A stretch of DNA of 64,000 nt from Gordionus sp. m RMFG-2023. Taxonomy: Eukaryota > Nematomorpha > Gordioida > Chordodea > Parachordodidae. Both the position numbers and the translations under genes were made by a program. Location of the stretch: positions 40,897,561 through 40,961,560 of the forward strand of contig NC_088775.1 in the NCBI RefSeq assembly GCF_954871325.1. The letters run 5' to 3'. Below the pieces are notes generated by a model that was not told the origin of the DNA, searched no databases, and saw only the letters and a program-made list of their open reading frames with translations. Shown in pieces: positions 15,001-30,862 of the stretch. How positions within the stretch are numbered: the stretch's first letter is position 1; every line of letters starts with the position of its first letter.

Positions 15001-18000
15001 CATTTACTTCAAAAAAACTCAAAAAAGTTCAAAAATAACGATTATGACAATTGTCACTTTTCCATAGTACACTTTCACTGAAATATTAATTTCATTTTTA
15101 CAAAACAACACTTTCACTGAAATATTAATTTCATTTTTACAAAACATATTTTTACCCATTTACTTTAGAAAACCTTAAAAAAATTTAGAAATAACGATTA
15201 TGACAATTGTCACTTTTCCATAGTACACTTTCATTGAAATAGTAATTTAACATGTTTACAAAACATATTAATACCCATTTACTTTAAAAAAACTCAAAAA
15301 AGTTCTAAAATAACGATTATGACAATATTCACTTTTCCATAGTACACTTTCACTGAAATATTAATTTAACATGTTTACAAAACATATTTTTACCCATTTA
15401 GTTTAATAAAACTCAAAAAAATTAAAAATATTGATTATGACAATTGTCACTTTCCCATAGTACACTTTTTCTGAAATATTATTATACATGTTTACAAAAT
15501 ATATTTTTACCCATTTACTTTAAAAAACTCAAAAAAGTTCAAAAATAACGATTATGACAATTGTCACTTTTCCATAGTACACTTTCACTGAAATATTAAT
15601 TTAAAATGTTTACAAAACATATTTTTACCCATTTACTTTAAAAAACTCAAAAAAGTTCAAAAATAACGATTATGACAATTGTCACTTTTCCATAGTACAC
15701 TTTCACTGAAATATTAATTTAACATGTCTACAAAACATATTTTTACCCATTTACTTTAAAAAAACTAAAAAAAGTTCAAAAATAACGATTATAACAATTG
15801 TCACTTTTCCATATTAAACTTTCACTGAAATATTAATTTTACATGTTTACAAAACATTTTTTACCACATTACTTTAAAAAAAGTTCAAAAATAACGATTA
15901 TGACAATTGTAACTTTTCCATAGTACACTTTTATGAAATATTAATTTAACATGTTTACAAAACATATTTTTAGCCATATACTTTAAAAAAACTCAAAAAA
16001 GTAACGATTATGACAATTGTCACTCTTATATAGTACACTTTCACTGAAATATTAGTTTTATGTTTACAAAACATATTTTTACCCATTTACTTTAAAAAAT
16101 CTAAAAAAAATTTCAAAAATAACGATAATGACAATTGTCACTTTTCCATAGTACACTTTCACTGAAATATAAATTTAACATGTTTACAAAACATCATTTT
16201 ACCCATTTACTTTAAAAAAACTTAAAAAAGTTCAAAAATAACGATTATAACAATTGTCACTTTTCAATAGTACACTTTCATTAAATATTAATTTAACATG
16301 TTTACAAACCTATTTTTACCCATTTACTTTAAAAAATCTCAAAAAAGTTCAAAATTAACGATTATGACAATTGTCACTTTTCCATAGTACATTTTCACTG
16401 AAATATTAATTTAACATGTTTACAAAACATATTTTTACCCATTTACTTTAAAAAAACTAAAAAAAGTTCAAAAATAACGATTATGACAATTGTCACTTTT
16501 CCATAGTACACTTTCACTGAAATATTAATTTAACATGTTTACAAAACATATTTTTACCCATTTACTTTAAAAAAACTCAAAAAAGTTCAAAAATAACGAT
16601 TATGACAATTGTCACTTTTCCATAGTACACTTTCACTGAAATATTATTATAACATGTTTACAAAACATATTTTTACCCATTTACTTTAAAAAAACTTAAA
16701 AAAGTTCAAAAATAACGATTATGACAAAAGTCACTTTTCCATAGTACACTTTCACTGAAATATTAATTTAACATGTTTACAAAACATATTTTTACCCATT
16801 TAGTTTAAAAAAACTCAAAAAAGTTTAAAAATAACGATTATGACAATTGTCACTTTTCCATAGTACACTTTCACTGAAATATTAATTTAACATGTTTACA
16901 AAACATATTTCTACCCATTTACTTTAAAAAAACTCATAAAAGTTCAAAAATAACGATTATGACAATTGTCACTTTCCCATAGTACACTTTCACTGAAATA
17001 TTAATTTCATTTTTACAAAACAACACTTTCACTGAAATATTAATTTCATTTTTACAAAACATATTTTTACCCATTTACTTTAGAAAACCTTAAAAAAATT
17101 TAGAAATAACGATTATGACAATTGTCACTTTTCCATAGTACACTTTCATTGAAATAGTAATTTAACATGTTTACAAAACATATTTATACCCATTTACTTT
17201 AAAAAAACTCAAAAAAGTTCTAAAATAACGATTATGACAATATTCACTTTTGTATAGTACACTTTCACTGAAATATTAATTTAACATGTTTACAAAACAT
17301 ATTTTTACCCATTTAGTTTAATAAAACTCAAAAAAATTAAAAATATTGATTATGACAATTGTCACTTTTCCATAGTACACTTTCACTGAAATATTAATTT
17401 AAAATGTTTACAAAACATATTTTTACCCATTTACTTTAAAAAAACTCAAAAAAGTTCAAAAATAACGATTATGACAATTGTCACTTTTCCATAGTACACT
17501 TTCACTGAAATATTAATTTAACATGTCTACAAAACATATTTTTACCCATTTACTTTAAAAAAACTAAAAAAAGTTCAAAAATAACGATTATAACAATTGT
17601 CACTTTTCCATATTACACTTTCACTGAAATATTAATTTTACATGTTTACAAAACATTTTTTACCACATTACTTTAAAAAAAGTTCAAAAATAACGATTAT
17701 GACAATTGTAACTTTTCCATAGTACACTTTTATGAAATATTAATTTAACATGTTTACAAAACATATTTTTAGCCATATACTTTAAAAAAACTCAAAAAAG
17801 TAACGATTATGACAATTGTCACTCTTATATAGTACACTTTCACTGAAATATTAGTTTTATGTTTACAAAACATATTTTTACCCATTTACTTTAAAAAATC
17901 TAAAAAAAATTTCAAAAATAACGATAATGACAATTGTCACTTTTCCATAGTACACTTTCACTGAAATATAAATTTAACATGTTTACAAAACATCATTTTA

Positions 18001-21000
18001 CCCATTTACTTTAAAAAAACTTAAAAAAGTTCAAAAATAACGATTATAACAATTGTCACTTTTCAATAGTACACTTTCATTAAATATTAATTTAACATGT
18101 TTACAAACCTATTTTTACCCATTTACTTTAAAAAATCTCAAAAAAGTTCAAAATTAACGATTATGACAATTGTCACTTTTCCATAGTACATTTTCACTGA
18201 AATATTAATTTAACATGTTTACAAAACATATTTTTACCCATTTACTTTAAAAAAACTAAAAAAAGTTCAAAAATAACGATTATGACAATTGTCACTTTTC
18301 CATAGTACACTTTCACTGAAATATTAATTTAACATGTTTACAAAACATATTTTTACCCATTTACTTTAAAAAAACTCAAAAAAGTTCAAAATAAACGATT
18401 ATGACAATTGTCACTTTTCCATAGTACACTTTTTCTGAAATATTATTATACATGTTTACAAAACATATTTTTACCCATTTACTTTAAAAAAACTCAAAAA
18501 AGTTCAAAAATAACGATTATGAGAATTGTCACTTTTCCATACTACAATTTCACTGAAATATTAATTTAAAATGTTTACAAAACTTTTACCCATTTACTTC
18601 AAAAAAACTCAAAAAAGTTCAAAAATAACGATTATGACAATTGTCACTTTTCCATAGTACACTTTCACTGAAATATTAATTTCATTTTTAAAAAACAACA
18701 CTTTCACTGAAATATTAATTTCATTTTTACAAAACATATTTTTACCCATTTACTTTAGAAAACCTTAAAAAAATTTAGAAATAACGATTATGACAATTGT
18801 CACTTTTCCATAGTACACTTTCATTGAAATAGTAATTTAACATGTTTACAAAACATATTAATACCCATTTACTTTAAAAAAACTCAAAAAAGTTCTAAAA
18901 TAACGATTATGACAATATTCACTTTTCCATAGTACACTTTCACTGAAATATTAATTTAACATGTTTACAAAACATATTTTTACCCATTTAGTTTAATAAA
19001 ACACAAAAAAATTAAAAATATTGATTATGACAATTGTCACTTTCCCATAGTACACTTTTTCTGAAATATTATTATACATGTTTACAAAATATATTTTTAC
19101 CCATTTACTTTAAAAAAACTCAAAAAAGTTCAAAAATAACGATTATGACAATTGTCACTTTTCCATAGTACACTTTCATTGAAATATTAATTTAAAATGT
19201 TTACAAAACATATTTTTACCCATTTACTTTAAAAAAACTCAAAAAAGTTCAAAAATAACGATTATGACAATTGTCACTTTTCCATAGTACACTTTCACTG
19301 AAATATTAATTTAACATGTCTACAAAACATATTTTTACCCATTTACTTTAAAAAAACTAAAAAAAGTTCAAAAATAACGATTATAACAATTGTCACTTTT
19401 CCATATTAAACTTTCACTGAAATATTAATTTTACATGTTTACAAAACATTTTTTACCACATTACTTTAAAAAAAGTTCAAAAATAACGATTATGACAATT
19501 GTAACTTTTCCATAGTACACTTTTATGAAATATTAATTTAACATGTTTACAAAACATATTTTTAGCCATATACTTTAAAAAAACTCAAAAAAGTAACGAT
19601 TATGACAATTGTCACTCTTATATAGTACACTTTCACTGAAATATTAGTTTTATGTTTACAAAACATATTTTTACCCATTTACTTTAAAAAATCTAAAAAA
19701 AATTTCAAAAATAACGATAATGACAATTGTCACTTTTCCATAGTACACTTTCACTGAAATATAAATTTAACATGTTTACAAAACATCATTTTACCCATTT
19801 ACTTTAAAAAAACTTAAAAAAGTTCAAAAATAACGATTATAACAATTGTCACTTTTCAATAGTACACTTTCATTAAATATTAATTTAACATGTTTACAAA
19901 CCTATTTTTACCCATTTACTTTAAAAAATCTCAAAAAAGTTCAAAATTAACGATTATGACAATTGTCACTTTTCCATAGTACATTTTCACTGAAATATTA
20001 ATTTAACATGTTTACAAAACATATTTTTACCCATTTACTTTAAAAAAACTCAAAAAAGTTCAAAAATAACGATTATGACAATTGTCACTTTTCCATAGTA
20101 CACTTTCACTGAAATATTATTATAACATGTTTACAAAACATATTTTTACCCATTTACTTTAAAAAAACTCAAAAAAGTTCTAAAATAACGATTATGACAA
20201 TATTCACTTTTCCATAGTACACTTTCACTGAAATATTAATTTAACATGTTTACAAAACATATTTTTACCCATTTAGTTTAATAAAACTCAAAAAAATTAA
20301 AAATATTGATTATGACAATTGTCACTTTTCCATAGTACACTTTTTCTGAAATATTATTATACATGTTTACAAAACATATTTTTACCCATTTACTTTAAAA
20401 AAACTCAAAAAAGTTCAAAAATAACGATTATGACAATTGTCACTTTTCCATAGTACACTTTCACTGAAATATTAATTTAAAATGTTTACAAAACTTTACC
20501 CATTTACTTCAAAAAAACTCAAAAAGTTCAAAAATAACGATTATGACAATTGTCACTTTTCCATAGTACACTTTCACTGAAATATTAATTTCATTTTTAC
20601 AAAACAACACTTTCACTGAAATATTAATTTCATTTTTACAAAACATATTTTTACCCATTTACTTTAGAAAACCTTAAAAAAATTTAGAAATAACGATTAT
20701 GACAATTGTCACTTTTCCATAGTACACTTTCATTGAAATAGTAATTTAACATGTTTACAAAACATATTTATACCCATTTACTTTAAAAAAACTCAAAAAA
20801 GTTCTAAAATAACGATTATGACAATATTCACTTTTCCATAGTACACTTTCACTGAAATATTAATTTAACATGTTTACAAAACATATTTTTACCCATTTAG
20901 TTTAATAAAACTCAAAAAAATTAAAAATATTGATTATGACAATTGTCACTTTCCCATAGTACACTTTTTCTGAAATATTATTATACATGTTTACAAAATT

Positions 21001-24000
21001 TTACCCATTTACTTTAAAAAAACTCAAAAAAGTTCAAAAATAACGATTATGACAATTGTCACTTTTCCATAGTACACTTTCACTGAAATATTAATTTAAA
21101 ATGTTTACAAAACATATTTTTACCCATTTACTTTAAAAAAACTCAAAAAAGTTCAAAAATAACGATTATGACAATTGTCACTTTTCCATAATACACTTTC
21201 ACTGAAATATTAATTTTACATGTTTACAAAACATTTTTTACCACATTACTTTAAAAAAAGTTCAAAAATAACGATTATGACAATTGTCACTTTTCCATAT
21301 TAAACTTTCACTGAAATATTAATTTTACATGTTTACAAAACATTTTTTACCACATTACTTTAAAAAAAGTTCAAAAATAACGATTATGACAATTGTAACT
21401 TTTCCATAGTACACTTTTATGAAATATTAATTTAACATGTTTACAAAACATATTTTTAGCCATATACTTTAAAAAAACTCAAAAAAGTAACGATTATGAC
21501 AATTGTCACTCTTATATAGTACACTTTCACTGAAATATTAGTTTTATGTTTACAAAACATATTTTTACCCATTTACTTTAAAAAATCTAAAAAAAATTTC
21601 AAAAATAACGATAATGACAATTGTCACTTTTCCATAGTACACTTTCACTGAAATATAAATTTAACATGTTTACAAAACATCATTTTACCCATTTACTTTA
21701 AAAAAACTTAAAAAAGTTCAAAAATAACGATTATAACAATTGTCACTTTTCAATAGTACACTTTCATTAAATATTAATTTAACATGTTTACAAACCTATT
21801 TTTACCCATTTACTTTAAAAAATCTCAAAAAAGTTCAAAATTAACGATTATGACAATTGTCACTTTTCCATAGTACATTTTCACTGAAATATTAATTTAA
21901 CATGTTTACAAAACATATTTTTACCCATTTACTTTAAAAAAACTCAAAAAAGTTCAAAAATAACGATTATGACAATTGTCACTTTTCCATAGTACACTTT
22001 CACTGAAATATTATTATAACATGTTTACAAAACATATTTTTACCCATTTACTTTAAAAAAACTCAAAAAAGTTCTAAAATAACGATTATGACAATATTCA
22101 CTTTTCCATAGTACACTTTCACTGAAATATTAATTTAACATGTTTACAAAACATATTTTTACCCATTTAGTTTAAAAAAACAAAAAAGTTTAAAAATAAC
22201 GATTATGACAATTGTCACTTTTCCATAGTACACTTTCACTGAAATATTAATTTAACATGATTACAAAACAAATTTTTACCCATTTACTTTAAAAAATCTC
22301 AAAAAAGTTCAAAAATAACGATTATGACAATTGTCACTTTTCCATAGTACACTTTCACTGAAATATTATTATAACATGTTTACAAAACATATTTTTACCC
22401 ATTTACTTTAAAAAAACTCAAAAAAGTTCTAAAATAACGATTATGACAATATTCACTTTTCCATAGTACACTTTCACTGAAATATTAATTTAACATGTTT
22501 ACAAAACATATTTTTACCCATTTAGTTTAATAAAACTCAAAAAAATTAAAAATATTGATTATGACAATTGTCACTTTTCCATAGTACACTTTTTCTGAAA
22601 TATTATTATACATGTTTACAAAACATATTTTTACCCATTTACTTTAAAAAAACTCAAAAAAGTTCAAAAATAACGATTATGACAATTGTCACTTTTCCAT
22701 AGTACACTTTCACTGAAATATTAATTTAAAATGTTTACAAAACAAATTTTTACCCATTTACTTTAAAAAAACTCAAAAAAGTTCAAAAATAACGATTATG
22801 ACAATTGTCACTTCTCCATAGTACACTTTCAATGAAATATTAATTTAACATGTTTACAAAACATATTTTTACCCATTTACTTTAAAAAATTATTCAAAAA
22901 TAACGATTATGACAATAGTCACTTTTCCATAGTACACTTTCACTGAAATTTTAATTTAACATGTTTACAAAACATATTTTTACCCATTTAGTTTAAAAAA
23001 ACTCATATTATGACAATTGTCACTTTTCCATAGTACACTTTCACTGAAATATTAATTTAACATGTTTACAAAACATATTTTTACCCATTTACTTCAAAAA
23101 AACTCAAAAAAGTTCAAAAATAACGATTATGACAATTGTCACTTTTCCATAGTACACTTTCATTGAAATATTAATTTAACATGTTTACAAAACATATTTT
23201 TACCCATTTACTTTAAAAAATTATTCAAAAATAACGATTATGACAATAGTCACTTTTCCATAGTACACTTTCACTGAAATTTTAATTTAACATGTTTACA
23301 AAACATATTTTTACCCATTTAGTTTAAAAAAACTCATATTATGACAATTGTCACTTTTCCATAGTACACTTTCACTGAAATATTAATTTAACATGTTTAC
23401 AAAACATATTTTTACCCATTTACTTCAAAAAAACTCAAAAAAGTTCAAAAATGACGATTATGACAATTGTCACTTTTCCATAGTACACTTTCACTGAAAT
23501 ATTAATTTAACATGTCTACAAAACATATTTTTACCCATTTACTTTAAAAAAACTAAAAAAAGTTCAAAAATAACGATTATGACAATTGTCACTTTTCCAT
23601 AGTTCACTTTCACTGAAATATAAATTTAACATGTTTACAAAACATCATTTTACCCATTTACTTTAAAAAAACTTAAAAAAGTTCAAAAATAACGATTATG
23701 ACAATATTCACTTTTCCATAGTACACTTTCACTGAAATATTAATTTAACATGTTTACAAAACATATTTTTACCCATTTACTTTAAAAAAACTAAAAAAAG
23801 TTCAAAAATAACGATTATAACAATTGTCACTTTTCCATATTACACTTTCACTGAAATATTAATTTTACATGTTTACAAAACATTTTTTACCACATTACTT
23901 TAAAAAAAGTTCAAAAATAACGATTATGACAATTGTAACTTTTCCATAGTACACTTTTATGAAATATTAATTTAACATGTTTACAAAACATATTTTTAGC

Positions 24001-27000
24001 CATATACTTTAAAAAAACTCAAAAAAGTAACGATTATGACAATTGTCACTCTTATATAGTACACTTTCACTGAAATATTAGTTTTATGTTTACAAAACAT
24101 ATTTTTACCCATTTACTTTAAAAAATCTAAAAAAAATTTCAAAAATAACGATAATGACAATTGTCACTTTTCCATAGTACACTTTCACTGAAATATAAAT
24201 TTAACATGTTTACAAAACATCATTTTACCCATTTACTTTAAAAAAACTTAAAAAAGTTCAAAAATAACGATTATAACAATTGTCACTTTTCAATAGTACA
24301 CTTTCATTAAATATTAATTTAACATGTTTACAAACCTATTTTTACCCATTTACTTTAAAAAATCTCAAAAAAGTTCAAAATTAACGATTATGACAATTGT
24401 CACTTTTCCATAGTACATTTTCACTGAAATATTAATTTAACATGTTTACAAAACATATTTTTACCCATTTACTTTAAAAAAACTCAAAAAAGTTCAAAAA
24501 TAACGATTATGACAATTGTCACTTTTCCATAGTACACTTTCACTGAAATATTATTATAACATGTTTACAAAACATATTTTTACCCATTTACTTTAAAAAA
24601 ACTTAAAAAAGTTCAAAAATAACGATTATGACAATAGTCACTTTTCCATAGTACACTTTCACTGAAATATTAATTTAACATGTTTACAAAACATATTTTT
24701 ACCCATTTAGTTTTAAAAAACTCAAAAAATTTTAAAAATAACGATTATGACAATTGTCAATTTTCCATAGTACACTTTCACTGAAATATTAATTTAACAT
24801 GATTACAAAACAAATTTTTACCCATTTACTTTAAAAAATCTCAAAAAAGTTCAAAAATAACGATTATGACAATTGAAACTTTTCCATAGTACACTTTCAC
24901 TGAAATATTAATTTAACATGTTTACAAAACATATTTTTACCCATTTACTTTAAATAAACTCAAAAAAGTTTAAAAATAACGATTGTCACTTTTCCATAGT
25001 ACACTTTCATTAAATATTAATTTACCATGTTTACAAAACATATTTATACCCATTTACTTTAAAAAAACTCAAAAAAGTTCTAAAATAACGATTATGACAA
25101 TAGTCACTTTTCCATAGTACACTTTCACTGAAATATTAATTTAACATGTTTACAAAACATATTTTTACCCATTTAGTTTAAAAAAACTCAAAAAAATTAA
25201 AAATATAGATTATGACAATTGTCACTTTTCCATAGTACACTTTTTCTGAAATATTATTATACATGTTTACAACACATATTTTTACCCATTTACTTTAAAA
25301 AAAACTCAAAAAAGTTCAAAAATAACGATTATGACAATTGTCACTTTACCATAGTACACTTTCACTGAAATATTAATTTAACATGTTTACAAAACATATT
25401 TTTACCCATTTACTTTAAAAAAACTCAAAAAAGTTTAAAAATAACGATTATGACAATTGTCACTTCTCCATAGTACACTTTCACTGAAATATTAATTTAA
25501 CATGTTTACAAAACATTTTTTACCACATTACTTTAAAAAAAGTTCAAAAATAACGATTATGACAATTGTAACTTTTCCATAGTACACTTTCACTGAAATA
25601 TTAATTTAACATGTTTACAAAACATATTTTTAGCCATATACTTTAAAAAAACTCAAAAAAGTAACGATTATGACAATTGTCACTCTTATATAGTACACTT
25701 TCACTGAAATATTAGTTTTATATGTTTACAAAACATATTTTTACCCATTTACTTTAAAAAATCTAAAAAAATTCAAAAATAACGATAATGACAATTGTCA
25801 CTTTTCCATAGTTCACTTTCACTGAAATATAAATTTAACATGTTTACAAAACATCATTTTACCCATTTACTTTAAAAAAACTTAAAAAAGTTCAAAAATA
25901 ACGATTATGACAATATTCACTTTTCCATAGTACACTTTCACTGAAATATTAATTTAACATGTTTACAAAACATATTTTTACCCATTTAGTTTAATAAAAC
26001 TCAAAAAAATTAAAAATATTGATTATGACAATTGTCACTTTTCCATAGTACACTTTTTCTGAAATATTATTATACATGTTTACAAAACATATTTTTACCC
26101 ATTTACTTTAAAAAAACTCAAAAAAGTTCAAAAATAACGATTATGACAATTGTCACTTTTCCATAGTACACTTTCACTGAAATATTAATTTAACATGTCT
26201 ACAAAACATATTTTTACCCATTTACTTTAAAAAAAACTAAAAAAAGTTCAAAAATAACAATTATAACAATTGTCACTTTTCCATATTACACTTTCACTGA
26301 AATATTAATTTTACATGTTTACAAAACATTTTTTACCACATTACTTTAAAAAAAGTTCAAAAATAACGATTATGACAATTGTAACTTTTCCATAGTACAC
26401 TTTCACTGAAATATTAATTTAACATGTTTACAAAACATATTTTTAGCCATATACTTTAAAAAAACTCAAAAAAGTAACGATTATGACAATTGTCACTCTT
26501 ATATAGTACACTTTCACTGAAATATTAGTTTTATATGTTTACAAAACATATTTTTACCCATTTACTTTAAAAAATCTAAAAAAATTTCAAAAATAACGAT
26601 AATGACAATTGTCACTTTTCCATAGTACCACTGAAATATAAATTTAACATGTTTACAAAACATCATTTTACCCATTAACCTTAAAAAAACTTAAAAAAGT
26701 TCAAAAATAACGATTATAACAATTGTCACTTTTCCATGGTACACTTTCATTAAATATTAATTTAACATGTTTACAAAACCTATTTTTACCCATTTACTTT
26801 AAAAAATCTCAAAAAAGTTCAAAAATAACGATTATGACAATTGTCACTTTTCCATAGTACACTTTCACTGAAATATTAATTTAACATGTTTACAAAACAT
26901 ATTTTTACCCATTTACTTTAAAAAAACTCAAAAAAGTTCAAAAATAACGATTATGACAATTGTCACTTTTCCATAGTACACTTTCATTGAAATAGTAATT

Positions 27001-30000
27001 TAACATGTTTACAAAACATCATTTTACCCATTTACTTTAAAAAAACTTAAAAAAGTACAAAAATAACGATTATGACAATATTCACTTTTCCATAGTACAC
27101 TTTCACTGAAATATTAATTTAACATGTTTACAAAACATATTTTTACCCATTTAGTTTAATAAAACTCAAAAAAATTAAAAATATTGATTATGACAATTGT
27201 CACTTTTCCATAGTACACTTTTTCTGAAATATTATTATACATGTTCACAAAACATATTTTTACCCATTTACTTTAAAAAAACTCAAAAAAGTTCAAAAAG
27301 TAACGATTATGACAATTGTCACTCTTATATAGTACACTTTCACTGAAATATTAGTTTTATGTTTACAAAACATCATTTTACCCATTTACTTTAAAAAAAC
27401 TTAAAAAAGTTCAAAAATAACGATTATAACAATTGTCACTTTTCCATAGTACACTTTCACTGAAATATAAATTTAACATGTTTACAAAACATCATTTTAC
27501 CCATTTACTTTAAAAAAACTCAAAAAAGTTCAAAAATAACGATTATGACAATTGTCACTTTTCCATAGTACACTTTCACTGAAATATTATTATAACATGT
27601 TTACAAAACATATTTTTACCTATTTACTTTAAAAAAACTTAAAAAAGGTGAAAAATAACGATTATGACAATAGTCACTTTCCCATAGTACACTTTCACTG
27701 AAATATTAATTTAACATGTTTACAAAACATATTTTTACCCATTTAGTTTAAAAAAACTCAAAAAAGTTTAAAAATAACGATTATGACAATTGTCACTTTT
27801 CCATAGTACACTTTCACTGAAATATTAATTTAACATGTTTACAAAACATATTTCTACCCATTTACTTTAAAAAAACTCATAAAAGTTCAAAAATAACGAT
27901 TATGACAATTGTCACTTTCCCATAGTACACTTTCACTGAAATATTAATTTCATGTTTACAAAACATATTTTTACCCATTTACTTTAGAAAAGCTAGAAAA
28001 AATTTAAAAATAACGATTATGACAATTGTCACTTTTCCATAGTACACTTTCATTGAAATAGTAATTTAACATGTTTTCAAAACATATTTATACCCATTTA
28101 CTTTAAAAAAAGTCAAAAAAGTTCTAAAATAACGATTATGTCAATAGTCACTTTTCCATAGTACACTTTCACTGAAATATTAATTTAACATGTTTACAAA
28201 ACATATATTTTTACCCATTTAGTTTAAAAAAACTCAAAAAAATTAAAAATATTGATTATGACAATTGTCACTTTTCCATAGTACACTTTTTCTGAAATAT
28301 TATTATATATGTTTACAACACATATTTTTACCCGTTTACTTTAAAAAAAACTCAAAAAAGTTCAAAAATAACGATTATGACAATTGTCACTTTACCATAG
28401 TACACTTTCACTGAAATATTAATTTAACATGTATACAAAACATATTTTTACCCATTTACTTTAAAAAAACTCAAAAAAGTTTAAAAATAACGATTATGAC
28501 AATTGTCACTTCTCCATAGTACACTTTCACTGAAATATTATTATACATGTTTACAACACATATTTTTACCCATTTACTTTAAAAAAAACTCAAAAAAGTT
28601 CAAAAATAACGATTATGACAATTGTCACTTTACCATAGTACACTTTCACTGAAATATTAATTTAACATGTTTACAAAACATATTTTTACCCATTTACTTT
28701 AAAAAAACTCAAGAAAGTTTAAAAATAACGATTATGACAATTGTCACTTCTCCATAGTACACTTTCACTGAAATATTAATTTAACATGTTTACAAAACAT
28801 ATTTCTACCCATTTACTTTAAAAAAACTTAAAAAAGTTTAAAAATAACGATTATGATAATTGTCACTTTTCCATAGTATACTTTCATTGAAATATTAATT
28901 TAACATGTTTACAAAACATATTTTTACCCATTTACTTTAAAAAATTATTCAAAAATAACGATTATGACAATAGTCACTTTTCCATAGTACACTTTCACTG
29001 AAATTTTAATTTAACATGTTTACAAAACATATTTTTACCCATTTAGTTTAAAAAAACTCATATTATGACAATTGTCACTTTTCCATAGTACACTTTCATT
29101 GAAATAGTAATTTAACATGTTTTCAAAACATATTTATACCCATTTACTTTAAAAAAAACTCAAAAAAGTTCTAAAATAACGATTATGACAATAGTCACTT
29201 TTCCATAGTACACTTTCACTGAAATATTAATTTAACATGTTTACAAAACATATTTTTACCCATTTAGTTTAAAAAAACTCAAAAAAATTAAAAATATTGA
29301 TTATGACAATTGTCACTTTTCCATAGTACACTTTTTCTGAAATATTATTATACATGTTTACAACACATATTTTTACCCATTTACTTTAAAAAAAACTCAA
29401 AAAAGTTCAAAAATAACGATTATGACAATTGTCACTTTACCATAGTACACTTTCACTGAAATATTAATTTAACATGTTTACAAAACATATTTTTACCCAT
29501 TTACTTTAAAAAAACTCAAAAAAGTTTAAAAATAACGATTATGACAATTGTCACTTCTCCATAGTACACTTTCACTGAAATATTAATTTAACATATTTAC
29601 AAAACATATTTCTACTTATTTACTTTAAAAAAACTTAAAAAAGTTTAAAAATAACGATTATGATAATTGTCACTTTTCCATAGTACACTTTCATTGAAAT
29701 ATTAATTTAACATGTTTACAAAACATATTTTTACCCATTTACTTTAAAAAAACTCAAAAAAGTTTAAAAATAACGATTATGACAATTGTCACTTCTCCAT
29801 AGTACACTTTCACTGAAATATTATTATACATGTTTACAACACATATTTTTACCCATTTACTTTAAAAAAAACTCAAAAAAGTTCAAAAATAACGATTATG
29901 ACAATTGTCACTTTACCATAGTACACTTTCACTGAAATATTAATTTAACATGTTTACAAAACATATTTTTACCCATTTACTTTAAAAAAACTCAAAAAAG

Positions 30001-30862
30001 TTTAAAAATAACGATTATGACAATTGTCACTTCTCCATAGTACACTTTCACTGAAATATTAATTTAACATGTTTACAAAACATATTTCTACCCATTTACT
30101 TTAAAAAAACTTAAAAAAGTTTAAAAATAACGATTATGATAATTGTCACTTTTCCATAGTATACTTTCATTGAAATATTATTATACATGTTTACAACACA
30201 TATTTTTACCCATTTACTTTAAAAAAAACTCAAAAAAGTTCAAAAATAACGATTATGACAATTGTCACTTTACCATAGTACACTTTCACTGAAATATTAA
30301 TTTAACATGTTTACAAAACATATTTTTACCCATTTACTTTAAAAAAACTCAAAAAAGTTTAAAAATAACGATTATGACAATTGTCACTTTTCCATAGTAC
30401 ACTTTCACTGAAATATTATTATAACATGTTTACAAAACATATTTTTACCTATTTACTTTAAAAAAACTTAAAAAAGTTCAAAAATAACGATTATGACAAT
30501 AGTCACTTTCCCATAGTACACTTTCACTGAAATATTAATTTAACATGTTTACAAAACATATTTTTACCCTTTGCTTTAAAAAAACTCAAAAAAGTTTAAA
30601 AATAACGATTATGACAATTGTCACTTTTCCATAGTACCCTTTCACTGAAATTTTAATTTAATATGTTTACAAAACATATTTTTACCCACTTACTTTAAAA
30701 AAATTTTAAAAAGTTCAAAAATTTTTATGACAATTGACACTTTTCCATAGTACACTTTCACTGAAATATTAATTTAACATGTTTACAAAACATATTTTTA
30801 CCCATTTACTTTAAAAAAACTCAAAAAAGTTCAAAAATAACGATTATGACATTTGTCACTAT
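12020..30862 (-). repeat. Satellite array, minus-strand arm of the same monomer
   Basis: From about 12,020 the same monomer is read as its reverse complement: CACTTTTCCATAGTACAC, then TTCACTGAAATATTAATTT, ACATGTTTACAAAACATA, TTTTTACCCATTTACTTT and so on. Roughly 155-160 monomers follow to about 30,862, where the array stops abruptly in A/T-rich sequence. This arm is more varied than the plus arm: it has monomers with internal deletions, a form with AACAACACTTTCACTG where one monomer is cut short, and forms lacking the GACAATTGTC centre. Groups of variants recur in the same order every 1.7-1.9 kb. There is no coding capacity. Confidence 0.98.

Noticed and set aside
1-30862. CRISPR array
   Set aside because: Repeats are adjacent monomers of about 119 bp with no unique spacers, in a eukaryotic-type context.
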